Origin: Verrucomicrobiota bacterium
GTDB lineage: Bacteria; Verrucomicrobiota; Verrucomicrobiia; Verrucomicrobiales; DEV007
DNA: 64,000 bases
NCBI GenBank assembly: GCA_030625775.1
Contig: DAOUQC010000010.1
Coordinates: 1 to 64,000 of the forward strand
Reading direction: 5' to 3'
Part shown: positions 42,907 to 52,418 of the stretch, piece by piece
Layout: each line of letters begins with the position of its first letter
Position numbering within the stretch: the stretch's first letter is position 1
Program-made: the position numbers and the translations under genes
The notes under the pieces: model-generated
The model's database searches: none
Seen by the model: only the letters and a program-made list of their open reading frames with translations
Told to the model about the DNA's origin: nothing

Positions 42907-43373
42907 TACAATACGCTGACTGCGGCAAGTTGAAGAAAACTAGACTGAGGCAGATGAAATAGGAAGCACGAAAGTCGATTGGAATTAATCACTCTTGCAC
43001 TACATGAGACGGGTCGGGCACCTCACCGCTCCTCATAAATGACAGCTGCTCACCCTCTACCCGCTTGACGCTCAAAAAAGAGGTCAGGAGAGAATAACAC
43101 TTAATTAGCGCGTGTTTGAGAGGCTAAGCATAGCGGGTTTGCGCGTCAGAAAATGGAGGACATATCGCGCCGCCGCCCTGGTGAGTGGAATACCAGTTCT
43201 TCAAGAGCTTCTACCAATTCCAATTGAAACGATTATGTACGAATATTCCGTACACAAAATTACTACACTCACTCGCTGCGGAGATGTAGTGGCTGCGAAT
43301 ACACAAAACCAGGCGACAGGGTTACGGTTAACTCAGAAAAGGGTATTAAATGCTAAATAACCTCAGTGATTCA
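42907..43373. other. Long intergenic region, weak palindrome
   Basis: No supported gene. TGTACG and CGTACA flank AATATTC at 43236-43254, 120 bases before the next gene; it could be an operator. A GTG-start frame at 43112-43360 lacks recognisable features and was not accepted. Confidence 0.4.
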
Positions 43374-44039
43374 ATGAAAACAAAATCCATATCTCTAGCC
43401 ATCATAGTATTAGCCGTTTTCTCTTTCGGCCTGAACGCTATCGCACAAAACAAGACTCCACCTGCTAAAAACCCAATCGCCAGTATTGCAGATCTCGATG
43501 GTTTTTTTACTGAAGCAAAAGCGAGCTTTATAGCAAAAAACAATAACAAGGTGTACATGGACATCAACAAGGCTGCTGTGCTTTTAAGCAACCAGGCGAG
43601 GGCCTCGACTGTTTCCAAAGTCTTTAAAAAACAATATGGAAAACCACTGGCTGAACAAGCTACGGAACTCAATAACCTAGCATTCGATGTGAGAGCGGGC
43701 AAAGTGAGCAAAGAAGCCGTCCTTGATCAGGAGTTTGCCAAAACCCACAAAGTACTGGCAGCTTACTTTCAGAGCGAGGCTACGCGTTCTATTGCTGAAA
43801 AAGCTAAAGATAAAGCGGCAACGGCGATGACCGCCACAGCCAATCACATTGAAGCGACTGCCAAGTGGAGCAGCCAAAAACTCAGCGACAGTGACGTGGA
43901 AACAGTAAGCCTTCTTCGCAAAACAAGTGCCGCAATAGCCATTGGAACAGGCACGGCTGTCGAAAAATCCAAGGACGCCCTCAAGCGTGGAAAGAAGCTG
44001 ATCAAAAATCTTGATAAAGTAATCAAAAAGAAAAACTAA
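43374..44039 (+). CDS. Small secreted helical protein of unknown function
   Basis: A 221-residue exported protein (signal ending at about AQN). The mature part is Ala/Lys-rich, helical and basic (LNNLAFDVRAGKVSKEAVLDQEF, and many Lys in the C-terminus). It has no recognised domain. ATG at 43374 (MKTKSIS) is chosen because it opens the signal peptide. It precedes the aminotransferase by 55 bases on the same strand. Confidence 0.62.
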   Translation: MKTKSISLAIIVLAVFSFGLNAIAQNKTPPAKNPIASIADLDGFFTEAKASFIAKNNNKVYMDINKAAVLLSNQARASTVSKVFKKQYGKPLAEQATELNNLAFDVRAGKVSKEAVLDQEFAKTHKVLAAYFQSEATRSIAEKAKDKAATAMTATANHIEATAKWSSQKLSDSDVETVSLLRKTSAAIAIGTGTAVEKSKDALKRGKKLIKNLDKVIKKKN

Positions 44040-44094
44040 CAACCCAACTTGAAAAAAAGAGACACAAAACCGAACAACTGCTCGTATTTTGCGA

Positions 44095-45300
44095 ATGACT
44101 GACATCGAACCCGAGAGCTTCATTGCAGATATTGTTTCCAGTAATGTCCACGAGGCGCGCATTTCAGCGATCAAGGAGATGGCTATGCTAAGCTCCAAGG
44201 TTGAGGGTGCCGCGTCACTGGCTTGGGGCCTGCCGTCGTTCCGCACACCGGAGTATATCCGCGAAGGTGTCAGTCGACTCCTCGCGGAGGATGTTGATGC
44301 TGGCAAGTACACTCTACCGGACGGTTTACCACAACTACGCGAACTGGCTGCAAGCCGCCACAAGGCAGAGACGGGACTCACCATTTCCGCCGAAGACAAT
44401 GTACTGATCAGCGCTGGCAATATGCAGGGGCTGAATACCCTCTTTCACACTATGCTGGATCCCGGTGATGAGATTATTCTCACCGATCCATGTTTTGCCT
44501 CACACATCCAGCAGATCAAATTATTCTCAGGTAAGCCGGTTTACTGGCCCTTGGATGAAGAGCAAAATTGGCAACTGGATGTCGACCTGTTGCCTTCTTT
44601 GATCACCGACAAGACTCAGGCGATTGTTCTTGTCAGCCCGTCAAATCCCACTGGGAAAATATTCACCCGAGAGGAACTGATGCGAGTTGGTAAAATCGCC
44701 CGCCAACACAAATTGCTGGTGATCATCGATGACCCTTACAGTGATTTTGTTTATGATCACAAGGAAAAATATTTCAATCTGGCTAGCGTTGAGGAGTTCA
44801 AGGAGCACGTGGTTTACCTGTATTCGTTCTCAAAGTCCTGTGCCATGAGCGGCTGGCGACTGGCCTATATGGTCATGCCCGCTGAACTGAAACGTGAGGC
44901 GCTCAAGGTTCATGATGCCACCATGATCTGCGCGCCGCGTATCAGCCAGCTGGCCGGTATAGTTGCGCTCAGTGAACCCTCTGACCACAGAGAACAGTTT
45001 GCCGACATCCTGAAAAGTCGCAGGGAATTAATCTGCCACCGACTGGACAAGGCAAGTCACATATTTTCCAATAATGATCCTGAGGGTGCTTATTATGCGT
45101 TCCCTAAAATCCTCGTTCCACACACCAGCTCCAGGGACTTCGCCATCGATCTGCTGAATAATGCCAGGGTTACGGTAACCCCGGGTAGCGCTTTTGGCCC
45201 CTCCGGGGAGCACCATGTCAGGATGGCTTACTGTGTCGATGAAGACACCATCAATCTGGCCTTCGACCGGATTGAGGATTACTTCGAATCCCACTTGTAA
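44095..45300 (+). CDS. PLP-dependent class I/II aminotransferase
   Basis: A 401-residue fold-type I aminotransferase. The PLP lysine is K247 in YSFSKSCAMSGWRLAY. NPTG (184-187) and DDPYSDF (212-218) bind the cofactor, as in aspartate/aromatic aminotransferases. Residues near the N-terminus (LAWGLPSFRTPEYI) bind substrate. Substrate unknown. The ATG at 44095 is preferred over a TTG at 44089. It may be co-transcribed with the upstream secreted-protein gene. Confidence 0.92.
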   Translation: MTDIEPESFIADIVSSNVHEARISAIKEMAMLSSKVEGAASLAWGLPSFRTPEYIREGVSRLLAEDVDAGKYTLPDGLPQLRELAASRHKAETGLTISAEDNVLISAGNMQGLNTLFHTMLDPGDEIILTDPCFASHIQQIKLFSGKPVYWPLDEEQNWQLDVDLLPSLITDKTQAIVLVSPSNPTGKIFTREELMRVGKIARQHKLLVIIDDPYSDFVYDHKEKYFNLASVEEFKEHVVYLYSFSKSCAMSGWRLAYMVMPAELKREALKVHDATMICAPRISQLAGIVALSEPSDHREQFADILKSRRELICHRLDKASHIFSNNDPEGAYYAFPKILVPHTSSRDFAIDLLNNARVTVTPGSAFGPSGEHHVRMAYCVDEDTINLAFDRIEDYFESHL

Positions 45301-45319
45301 CAACTCATTGATTATCTGA

Positions 45320-45459
45320 GGTGTAAATTTCACCTCCAACGCGTTAACTCACGCCCGAAACTTACAAATTCAGTAACTATTCAGGTCTGTGGATCCCTTA
45401 GTGTTGGACGCTACAAAGATGAGCTCAATAACAACCTGAATAGTTACCAAATTTACACC
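45320..45459. repeat. Outer inverted repeat around the mini-element
   Basis: GGTGTAAATTT at 45320-45330 is complementary to AAATTTACACC at 45449-45459, so the mini-element sits in or near a second palindrome. Confidence 0.45.
45365..45455. mobile_element. IS66-like mini-element with flanking duplication
   Basis: Terminal inverted repeats GTAACTATTCAGGT (45373-45386) and its complement (45434-45447) bound 75 bp. The flanks CAAATTCA (45365-45372) and CAAATTTA (45448-45455) form an 8-bp duplication matching at 7 of 8 positions. IS66 elements start with GTAA and make 8-bp duplications. The interior cannot code for a transposase. Confidence 0.6.
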
Positions 45460-45693
45460 GTAATTTTTCAGAACTCACTTATGTGATATACACTCAGGCA
45501 AGAGCCTTTACTCACCCCATACTACGCTGACCTGCTCCGTCAGAACCCGGGCATAAACTTAGTAGCCCTCGATACATGAAGGTTTTCCACCGATAGATAA
45601 AAAAATTCAGTCCATTCACCACTCGGTTTTTGCCCAGCAGGTCGTATGGTGTTAGTGTGCCCAACTGTTTTATCTCCTTGGAAAAATTCAAAT

Positions 45694-47895
45694 ATGACCA
45701 TCTTTATGAAACGCCTATTCATTCTTTATTCTATCTTCTTCGCCCTGACTTCTCCCGTCTGGGCTGAACCTCCTAATATTGTTTTCTTTTTCACCGATGA
45801 TCAGACCACGAGCACAATAGGTTGTTACGGAAATCCGGTGGTCAAGACACCCAACATCGACGGGCTCGCGGCCCGGGGAACACGCTTTAGCAATGCCTTT
45901 GTCAGTCACCCAATCTGCTGGGTCAGTCGCACCACGATTCTATCGGGCTTAACGGGACGCAGTTTTGGCACCTCAGGTGACCCGGATAAGGCCCGCCCCG
46001 ATGCGGTCGAGACTTTGTATTCCGATATTCTCAGAGAAAAAGGTTACCGCACAGGCTATTTTGGCAAGTGGCATGCGAAGATGCCCAAAGGCTACGTCAA
46101 AGAAGATCACTTTGATGAGATGGAGGTGATCGGGCGCAATCCCTTTTATAAAAAACAACCGGACGGCAGTCTGCGCCATGCGACGGAGCTAATCGTCGAC
46201 CGCGGGATTGAGTTTGTGAAAAACCAACCCAAGGGTAAACCCTTCGCATTGAACATGTGGTTCAATGCCTGCCATGCAGAGGACAGTGATCGTCGCCCGG
46301 GCATTGGTCATTTCCCCTGGCCACGAGCGGTCGATGGAATGTATGAAGATCTGGAAATGTACCCGCCGCGGTTGAATGATCCGGCGATTTTTGAGCAACA
46401 GCCCGATTTTTTGAAGACCACCATCAATCGTGAGCGCTATTTCTGGCGGTGGAATACGGACGAAAAATATCAAACCAACATGCGCGCCTATTACCGAATG
46501 GTCAGTGGAATCGATGGTGCCATCGGTCGCTTTATGAAAGCCCTGGAAAAAGAAGGTCTCGCCGAGAACACGATTATTATTTACTCGGCTGACAACGGCT
46601 ACCACATGGGCAATCGGGGTTTTGCCGGCAAATGGTCGCACTACGAAGAGTCCCTGAGGGTCCCTCTCATCGTGGCTGATCCACGGGTACCGAAAAAACA
46701 GCAGGGACAAGTTAGTGAAGCTTTCGCCCTCAATCTCGATCTGCCGGCAACCTTTCTGGACTGGGCGGGAGCCGTGATTCCCAAACGCTATCAGGGTCAT
46801 AGCCTGCAACCCATCGTTAATGCAGGCGAACCCGATGATTGGCGCAAAGAGACCTATCATGAGCATTTTGCCGTGCGCAATCGCATTCCCGCCTATGAAG
46901 GCTTGCGCAACGAAAATTTCAAATACGTGCGTTACATCGATGAAGATAACTATGAGTTTCTCCATGATCTAAAGAATGATCCGGACGAATTGGTCAACCT
47001 GGCAAACGACCCCAAATTCGCAGACACGTTGAAGCAGATGCGCGCACGTACTACCAAACGCATTTCGACACTGGGCGGACCTCTTGATGCAATGAAAACG
47101 AAATTATCGGCTTCGACTCCAGCGCACCCCAAGGCATCGGGCGCAGTCACAGAAAAACCAGGAGCGGACGGTTATTACAATCTGATAAAGGGGGGCAATT
47201 CCCTGAGAAACTGGAGTGGAGATCCGAAGTATTGGTCGGTCAAAAATGGAGTCATCACTGGAGTGGCCGATGGCTCGTTGAAAATGAATCGATTCCTGAC
47301 TTGGAAAGGATCGACGATTCGCAATTTTGATTTACAGGTGAAGGTCAAGGTGAGCCCTGGAGGCAACAGTGGTATTCAGTATCGTGGCAAATCCCGCGCG
47401 GATCTCGGACTGGATGTGGTCACCGGCTACCAATGCGATGTCGTGGCCAAGGTGCCGAAATACAACGGCATGCTCTATGAAGAAAAGGGCCGCCGCATTC
47501 TTTCCCATACAGGTGAAAAAGTCATTATCGACAGCAAAGGACAACCCTGGGTGGTTGGAGAAATGCCGGTCAAGGAATTCGCTGCCGATCAATGGCATGA
47601 CTATCGGGTGCTGGTACGCGGCAATCATCATCAGCATTGGATCGATGGACATCCAACCGCTGACCTGATTGATTTGGATGAAGCCGGTCGAGCGCTCGAA
47701 GGCGTCCTGGCGGTTCAAGTTCACGTCGGTCCGCCGATGGAAATTCAATACAAGGACTTCAGAATCAAACATCTGCCGGATGGCCTGCCCTTGATTCAGG
47801 CCAACGAGGTCACCATACCTGCAGAGGCACACGGAGTGCGTCCCCAAGGTAAGCTACCTAAAGACTGGAAGGCCCCGATTTACGGGAAGCAGTAG
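45694..47895 (+). CDS. Sulfatase fused to a DUF1080 domain
   Basis: A 733-residue exported enzyme. Residues 1-24 are a signal. The N-terminal S1-type sulfatase has D35-D36 and the motif C75-W-V-S-R79 in place of the usual C-x-P-S-R. GKWHAKMPKG and SADNGYHMG follow. The C-terminal segment (about 505-715) is DUF1080 (3-keto-disaccharide hydrolase-like), with GNSGIQYRGK and WHDYRVLVRGNHHQHWIDGHPT. Linking them suggests stepwise breakdown of a sulfated glycan. The start at 45694 follows GGAAAAATTC. It lies downstream of the mini-element and aminotransferase. Confidence 0.9.
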   Translation: MTIFMKRLFILYSIFFALTSPVWAEPPNIVFFFTDDQTTSTIGCYGNPVVKTPNIDGLAARGTRFSNAFVSHPICWVSRTTILSGLTGRSFGTSGDPDKARPDAVETLYSDILREKGYRTGYFGKWHAKMPKGYVKEDHFDEMEVIGRNPFYKKQPDGSLRHATELIVDRGIEFVKNQPKGKPFALNMWFNACHAEDSDRRPGIGHFPWPRAVDGMYEDLEMYPPRLNDPAIFEQQPDFLKTTINRERYFWRWNTDEKYQTNMRAYYRMVSGIDGAIGRFMKALEKEGLAENTIIIYSADNGYHMGNRGFAGKWSHYEESLRVPLIVADPRVPKKQQGQVSEAFALNLDLPATFLDWAGAVIPKRYQGHSLQPIVNAGEPDDWRKETYHEHFAVRNRIPAYEGLRNENFKYVRYIDEDNYEFLHDLKNDPDELVNLANDPKFADTLKQMRARTTKRISTLGGPLDAMKTKLSASTPAHPKASGAVTEKPGADGYYNLIKGGNSLRNWSGDPKYWSVKNGVITGVADGSLKMNRFLTWKGSTIRNFDLQVKVKVSPGGNSGIQYRGKSRADLGLDVVTGYQCDVVAKVPKYNGMLYEEKGRRILSHTGEKVIIDSKGQPWVVGEMPVKEFAADQWHDYRVLVRGNHHQHWIDGHPTADLIDLDEAGRALEGVLAVQVHVGPPMEIQYKDFRIKHLPDGLPLIQANEVTIPAEAHGVRPQGKLPKDWKAPIYGKQ

Positions 47896-48282
47896 GCAGG
47901 TGCGCTTGCCCGTTTCGCGGGAGAATTGCCGGCTTATTGCCTGGACGTTCCCTCCCTGTCTCACCCTTGCCTCGTTTGCCCCTGCCTCGTTCCGGCCTGG
48001 CATTTGGATCGTAATTTGGATTATCTTCAATGCCTCTCAGACTCCAGCTTTCTTAAATTGATTGTTCGGATTCATCTTGTAACGAACATTTGGCGGCATC
48101 AGGCATCAGAATTATAAGTGGCTATATCTTTTACCTCCCTTGGCATATCGGATCTACTGGTTGGTGCGGTCAACCATCATCCTGTCCCTACACCCGTGCT
48201 CCCCGCTACCATCTCCCGGCATCGGTGGCGTCAAAGGCCGCCGTAAGAGCAAAAAAGGCAGGAAGTAATTTTTCGCCGTCCG
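47896..48282. other. Intergenic, nothing firm
   Basis: Between the sulfatase-DUF1080 gene and the DEAD-box gene (convergent). A short open frame ending in a Lys/Arg-rich tail near 48266 has no start or family and was not called. Confidence 0.4.
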
Positions 48283-49398
48283 TTAAACCACTGCCCCTTT
48301 CGAATCGAGACGATTAATCAGATTCAAATCTCGTTCGGTCACCAAGTTTACGACTGTTCCCTTGCGGCCGGCACGAGCCGTTCGGCCGGCGCGATGGAGG
48401 TAGTTTTCCATTTCTTTAGGCAAATGATAATTGATCACACGATCAATGTTCTCCACATCCAACCCCCGGGCGGCGAGGTCGGTGGAAATCAGCAGATCCA
48501 CATTACCCTCTCTAAATTCTTTGAGATTCGTTCGCCGCTCCAACTTGTCCATGTCACCACGGTAAATCGCGCAATGATAACCATTCTCGATAAGTTCAGA
48601 GGCAAGTTTGTCGCATTGCGCGCGGGTATTGGTGAACAGCAGCGATCCGCCCTCAACAGGTTCCGCAAGAATTTCTTCCAGCAATGGAAACCTTTTTCCC
48701 CTGGGAACTTTACGGTTTACCGTGATCAGGCTAGAAACCTGGCGATGGTGCCCCGCGGTCTCGATCAGCTCCGCATGACTGAACATTTCCTGAATCAAAG
48801 CCTGAATCCCTGCCGGCGCCGTAGCAGTAAACAAGGCCATTTGCCGGTCGGTGGAACTAGACTTCAGGATGCGCTTGATAACAGGCAGGAAACCCTCGTC
48901 GAGGATCTGGTCAGCTTCATCAAATACGAGGAAGCGAAGATCGGAAAGGTTCACAAGCTTTTGCTGCATCAATTGCTCCAGGCGGCCTGGAGTGGCCAGT
49001 AGAATTTCAAATGGACTCGCCACGTTCCGACGGGCGACTCCCATGGTGATTCCGCCGAGTGCCGAGCGAACTCTTAGGCGAGTTTCATGGGTGAACACTT
49101 TCAAAACTTTGGTCACCTGCTCACCCAGATCACTGGAGGGAACAATGATGACGGCCCGGGGTTGCCCTGCCATGGAAACGGGATCTCCAGCTTCCTCCAA
49201 CTGCTTCATCTTATGCAAGACGGACAGGGCGTAAGCCAGCGTTTTTCCGCTCCCGGTTTCCGCGACTCCGACCACTGATTCTCCTTTCAATAATGCCGGC
49301 AAGGCACGCTCCTGAATTTCAGTAGGCGTGACAAAGCCTTGCTTCTTCAAGGTGGATTGCAGAGAAGGATTCAGTTCAAACGCTAGAAATGACGACAT
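48283..49398 (-). CDS. DEAD-box RNA helicase
   Basis: A 371-residue compact helicase core. The Q motif is around residue 29; the Walker A is AETGSGKT (46-53). VFDEADQ is motif II, FTATAP replaces the common SAT motif III, and RGLDV and HRAGRTARAG are motifs V and VI. No C-terminal RNA-binding extension is attached, so it is shorter than RhlE or DeaD. It unwinds RNA and may aid ribosome assembly or mRNA decay. It is isolated on the minus strand. Confidence 0.94.
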   Translation of the reverse strand: MSSFLAFELNPSLQSTLKKQGFVTPTEIQERALPALLKGESVVGVAETGSGKTLAYALSVLHKMKQLEEAGDPVSMAGQPRAVIIVPSSDLGEQVTKVLKVFTHETRLRVRSALGGITMGVARRNVASPFEILLATPGRLEQLMQQKLVNLSDLRFLVFDEADQILDEGFLPVIKRILKSSSTDRQMALFTATAPAGIQALIQEMFSHAELIETAGHHRQVSSLITVNRKVPRGKRFPLLEEILAEPVEGGSLLFTNTRAQCDKLASELIENGYHCAIYRGDMDKLERRTNLKEFREGNVDLLISTDLAARGLDVENIDRVINYHLPKEMENYLHRAGRTARAGRKGTVVNLVTERDLNLINRLDSKGAVV

Positions 49399-49474
49399 GG
49401 GCGCACCCTACAACGGTTACAGGGAAAGACATCGGAATTAACGCATACTTTCGTAAAGAGGACTGTCGTATCCA

Positions 49475-49505
49475 GCCCATCCAGGTATGGACGACAATGA
49501 ATAGT
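49475..49505. repeat. Diverged intergenic motif, copy 3
   Basis: GCCCATCCAGGTATGG followed by ACGACAATGAAT, 65-95 bases before the PSCyt gene, resembling 37691-37740. Could be part of a regulatory element of this gene class. Confidence 0.35.
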
Positions 49506-49569
49506 ATGCCGAACATCAGACACTCTGTGTGCTGGACAAAACTTCACTTTCTGTTTAGATTTTCTGTCG

Positions 49570-52404
49570 ATGAATCCCCCCCTCCACCTTCGGTTTGCTT
49601 TCAACCGGATGATCAAAGCTATCTTTGGATGGATTGCCATTTGCTGCGTGGGAACTATCCTGAATGCGGGAGAAGTTGATTTCAGTCGCGAGGTGCGACC
49701 GATCTTATCGGAAAACTGTCTCCACTGTCATGGCCCTGACGCGAACAAGCGTAAGGCTGATCTGCGATTGGATATCGCCGCGGGCGCAACGCAGGATCTG
49801 GGAAACGGATACGCAGCCCTGGTGCCAGGCAGTCCTGAAAAAAGCGCACTGGTCGAGCGCATCGAATCGACGGATCCCGATGAGCTGATGCCTCCACCGG
49901 ACTCGGGGAAAAAACTTTCTCCGGAACAAAGGCAAAAACTCCGTCAGTGGATCGAGAACGGCGCTAAGTACGAGGCGCATTGGTCCTTTCAACCAATCCA
50001 GAAAACCTCGCCACCAGCAACAAAAGATGATTCGGAGCTCACAGAAATCGACCACTTTATCGTCACGGCCTTGAATGAAAGAGAGCTTTCTTTATCGGAT
50101 CCGGCTTCGCGTAGCCAGCTTATTCGCCGGGCGACCTTCGGCTTAACTGGGTTGCCTCCAAGTTGGAGTGAGGTGGAAACCTTCGTGAATGATTCGGATC
50201 CGAACGCCTTTGAAAAAGTGGTCGACCGACTACTGGATTCATCGACTTATGGCGAGCGCTGGGGACGTCATTGGTTGGATCTCGCTCGATATGCGGATAC
50301 TCACGGAGCCAGCGCGATTGGGTTCAGGCGATTCCCCTTTTCCTACACCTATCGCGATTATGTCATTGCGGCATTCAATGCGGATTTACCCTACGACCGT
50401 TTCATTCTCGAACAACTGGCGGCGGACCAATTGGGACTCGATGAGAATAACCCCGCTCATGCTGGCCTCGGCTTCCTGACGGTTGGACGTCAGTTTCGCA
50501 ATCTCCATGACAGGCTCGATGACCAAATTGATGTTATCACCCGCGGCCTGCTGGGACTGACAGTTTCCTGCGCACGCTGTCACGATCATAAGTTCGATCC
50601 AATCCCGACGACTGATTATTATTCTCTTCACACTACCCTGGCGAGCAGCAGCGTGCCGGTAGACCTGCCCCTGGTGGGAAATCCACCGATACCAGAAAAT
50701 TACAAGATCGAGTTGGGAAAGCGAGAACGTCTCCGCGATGATATTGCCCGTGAACAGGGCCAGGTAATGCATGGACGGCTTCGCATGCAGATAGGCCTTT
50801 ATTTGCAGGAATTGGCCAAGGGTACGCCGGAACAGGACACGTCGACTTCGTTTCTTTCCTATCGCACGGATGACATACGGCCAGTGATCCTGGAACGATG
50901 GCGAAGCTACCTGAAAAACCTGAATGAAAATAACCCGGTGTTCGGACCGTGGCACAAGTTGGCGAAACTTAGTAAAGATGATTTCGAGATAGACTGCCAA
51001 TCACTTATTCAGAAACTTACCAAGGAGAATGGTGATCCCAGAAAGTTTGCCGACCAACATCGTCTCACCACCAAGCCGCCAAGATGGAACCCCATCGTGC
51101 TCGATGCTCTTCTGAAACGAAAACCAAAATCGTTCGTCGAAGTAGCAAAGGTCTACGGGGAAATCTTTACAAAGGCTCATCAACAGTGGATGACCGCACT
51201 ACTGGAAGCTTCGATCGAGGCAAGCCCCGGTGAAAAAATCATTCCCGACCAGGATCCCAAGCACCGTGTCGTCAACAGCTCGACCGAACGACAACTTCGC
51301 CGCCATCTTTATGCCCCAAATTCGCCAACCTCAATATCCCTCGACAAAGGACAAAATTTCAGACTTCTCAATCGCGGGGTACGGGACAACGTAGGCGGAA
51401 GCATGGGAGCAATCAGCCAGTTGAATCTCACGGCGACAGCGCCGCCCCGGGCCATGATTCTCCGGGAATCTAAAGACTCGGCGAATGACAGCTTTGTATT
51501 CCTACGGGGAAATCCGATTCAACGAGGTGAAAGAGTCGAGGCGAGATTTCTTTCGGTCTTGTCCTCTGGGAAAACCGCTCCTTTCTCGGCTGGCCAACGT
51601 CGTCTCGACCTGGCTAATGCAATCGTCGATCCAGCGAACCCTCTGACCCGCCGCGTCATCGTCAACTGGGTCTGGCAGCATCATTTTGGCAGAGGATTGG
51701 TGCGGACACCAGATGATTTCGGCACCCGCGGTGATCCTCCGTCGCACCCGCAGTTATTGGATTATCTAGCTGAAAAATTACTGGAAGACCGGTGGTCACT
51801 CAAAAGCCTGCATCGAGCAATCATGTTATCCGCAGTGTATCAGCAGGCGTCGATCGAAAAACAATCTGCCCGCAAAAAGGATCCCACCAATTTGCTGCTC
51901 TGGCGCATGCCTTCCCGCAAGCTCAAAATGGAAGCGATGCGTGATGCCCTTCTCGCGGTAAGTGGTGAGCTCGATCTAAAGCCAGGTGGACAGCCTTTCG
52001 AAGAAAAGGGAAATCGGACAAACCCGCGGCGAAGCATTTATCTCTTCGTGAATCGTGATGTCATTTCCTCAATGGCAGCAACCTTCGACGGAGCGGATCC
52101 CAGCGCCTGTACGGTGGAACGCCAGGAAACGATGGTTCCTCAACAAACACTCTTTGCGTTAAATTCCGATTTCGTTCGTCATCGGGCGCAGTCCCTCATT
52201 CAACTTCCCGATATTCAACAATCCAGTTCTGATGAGCTAAAAGTGCGACTGATCTACAAACGTGTATACTCGCGATCACCTGATGCAAACGAACTAAAGA
52301 TCGCTCTAAACTATCTCGGAAACGCAGAAAACAGGAAACCCAAAATCTGGGCTCACTACGTCCATGCCCTTCTTGCCTCGAACGAATTCCATTTTATCGA
52401 CTGA
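49570..52404 (+). CDS. PSCyt1/DUF1549/DUF1553 planctomycete-type cytochrome protein
   Basis: A 944-residue exported protein. After a signal (about residues 14-33) the PSCyt1 domain has one c-type heme motif, C50-LHC53-H54 (ILSENCLHCHGPD). PSCyt2/DUF1549 (about 150-360, SQLIRRATFGLTGLPP and WLDLARYADTHG) and PSD1/DUF1553 (about 650-900, TRRVIVNWVWQHHFGRGLVRTPDDFG) follow. The pair with a DUF1501 protein is the standard arrangement in Planctomycetota/Verrucomicrobiota. Function is not established; it is often near sulfatases. An ATG at 49609 is an alternative start. Confidence 0.93.
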   Translation: MNPPLHLRFAFNRMIKAIFGWIAICCVGTILNAGEVDFSREVRPILSENCLHCHGPDANKRKADLRLDIAAGATQDLGNGYAALVPGSPEKSALVERIESTDPDELMPPPDSGKKLSPEQRQKLRQWIENGAKYEAHWSFQPIQKTSPPATKDDSELTEIDHFIVTALNERELSLSDPASRSQLIRRATFGLTGLPPSWSEVETFVNDSDPNAFEKVVDRLLDSSTYGERWGRHWLDLARYADTHGASAIGFRRFPFSYTYRDYVIAAFNADLPYDRFILEQLAADQLGLDENNPAHAGLGFLTVGRQFRNLHDRLDDQIDVITRGLLGLTVSCARCHDHKFDPIPTTDYYSLHTTLASSSVPVDLPLVGNPPIPENYKIELGKRERLRDDIAREQGQVMHGRLRMQIGLYLQELAKGTPEQDTSTSFLSYRTDDIRPVILERWRSYLKNLNENNPVFGPWHKLAKLSKDDFEIDCQSLIQKLTKENGDPRKFADQHRLTTKPPRWNPIVLDALLKRKPKSFVEVAKVYGEIFTKAHQQWMTALLEASIEASPGEKIIPDQDPKHRVVNSSTERQLRRHLYAPNSPTSISLDKGQNFRLLNRGVRDNVGGSMGAISQLNLTATAPPRAMILRESKDSANDSFVFLRGNPIQRGERVEARFLSVLSSGKTAPFSAGQRRLDLANAIVDPANPLTRRVIVNWVWQHHFGRGLVRTPDDFGTRGDPPSHPQLLDYLAEKLLEDRWSLKSLHRAIMLSAVYQQASIEKQSARKKDPTNLLLWRMPSRKLKMEAMRDALLAVSGELDLKPGGQPFEEKGNRTNPRRSIYLFVNRDVISSMAATFDGADPSACTVERQETMVPQQTLFALNSDFVRHRAQSLIQLPDIQQSSSDELKVRLIYKRVYSRSPDANELKIALNYLGNAENRKPKIWAHYVHALLASNEFHFID

Positions 52405-52418
52405 ATAACGGATGCCAC

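Noticed and set aside
43112-43360. 82-residue GTG-start frame before the secreted helical protein
   Set aside because: No recognisable domain or good ribosome-binding site; it ends just inside the next gene's upstream region and looks like chance.
48120-48282. A Lys/Arg-tailed short frame (ending near 48266)
   Set aside because: No start codon with a supporting signal and no family; it overlaps the end of the DEAD-box gene's intergenic region.
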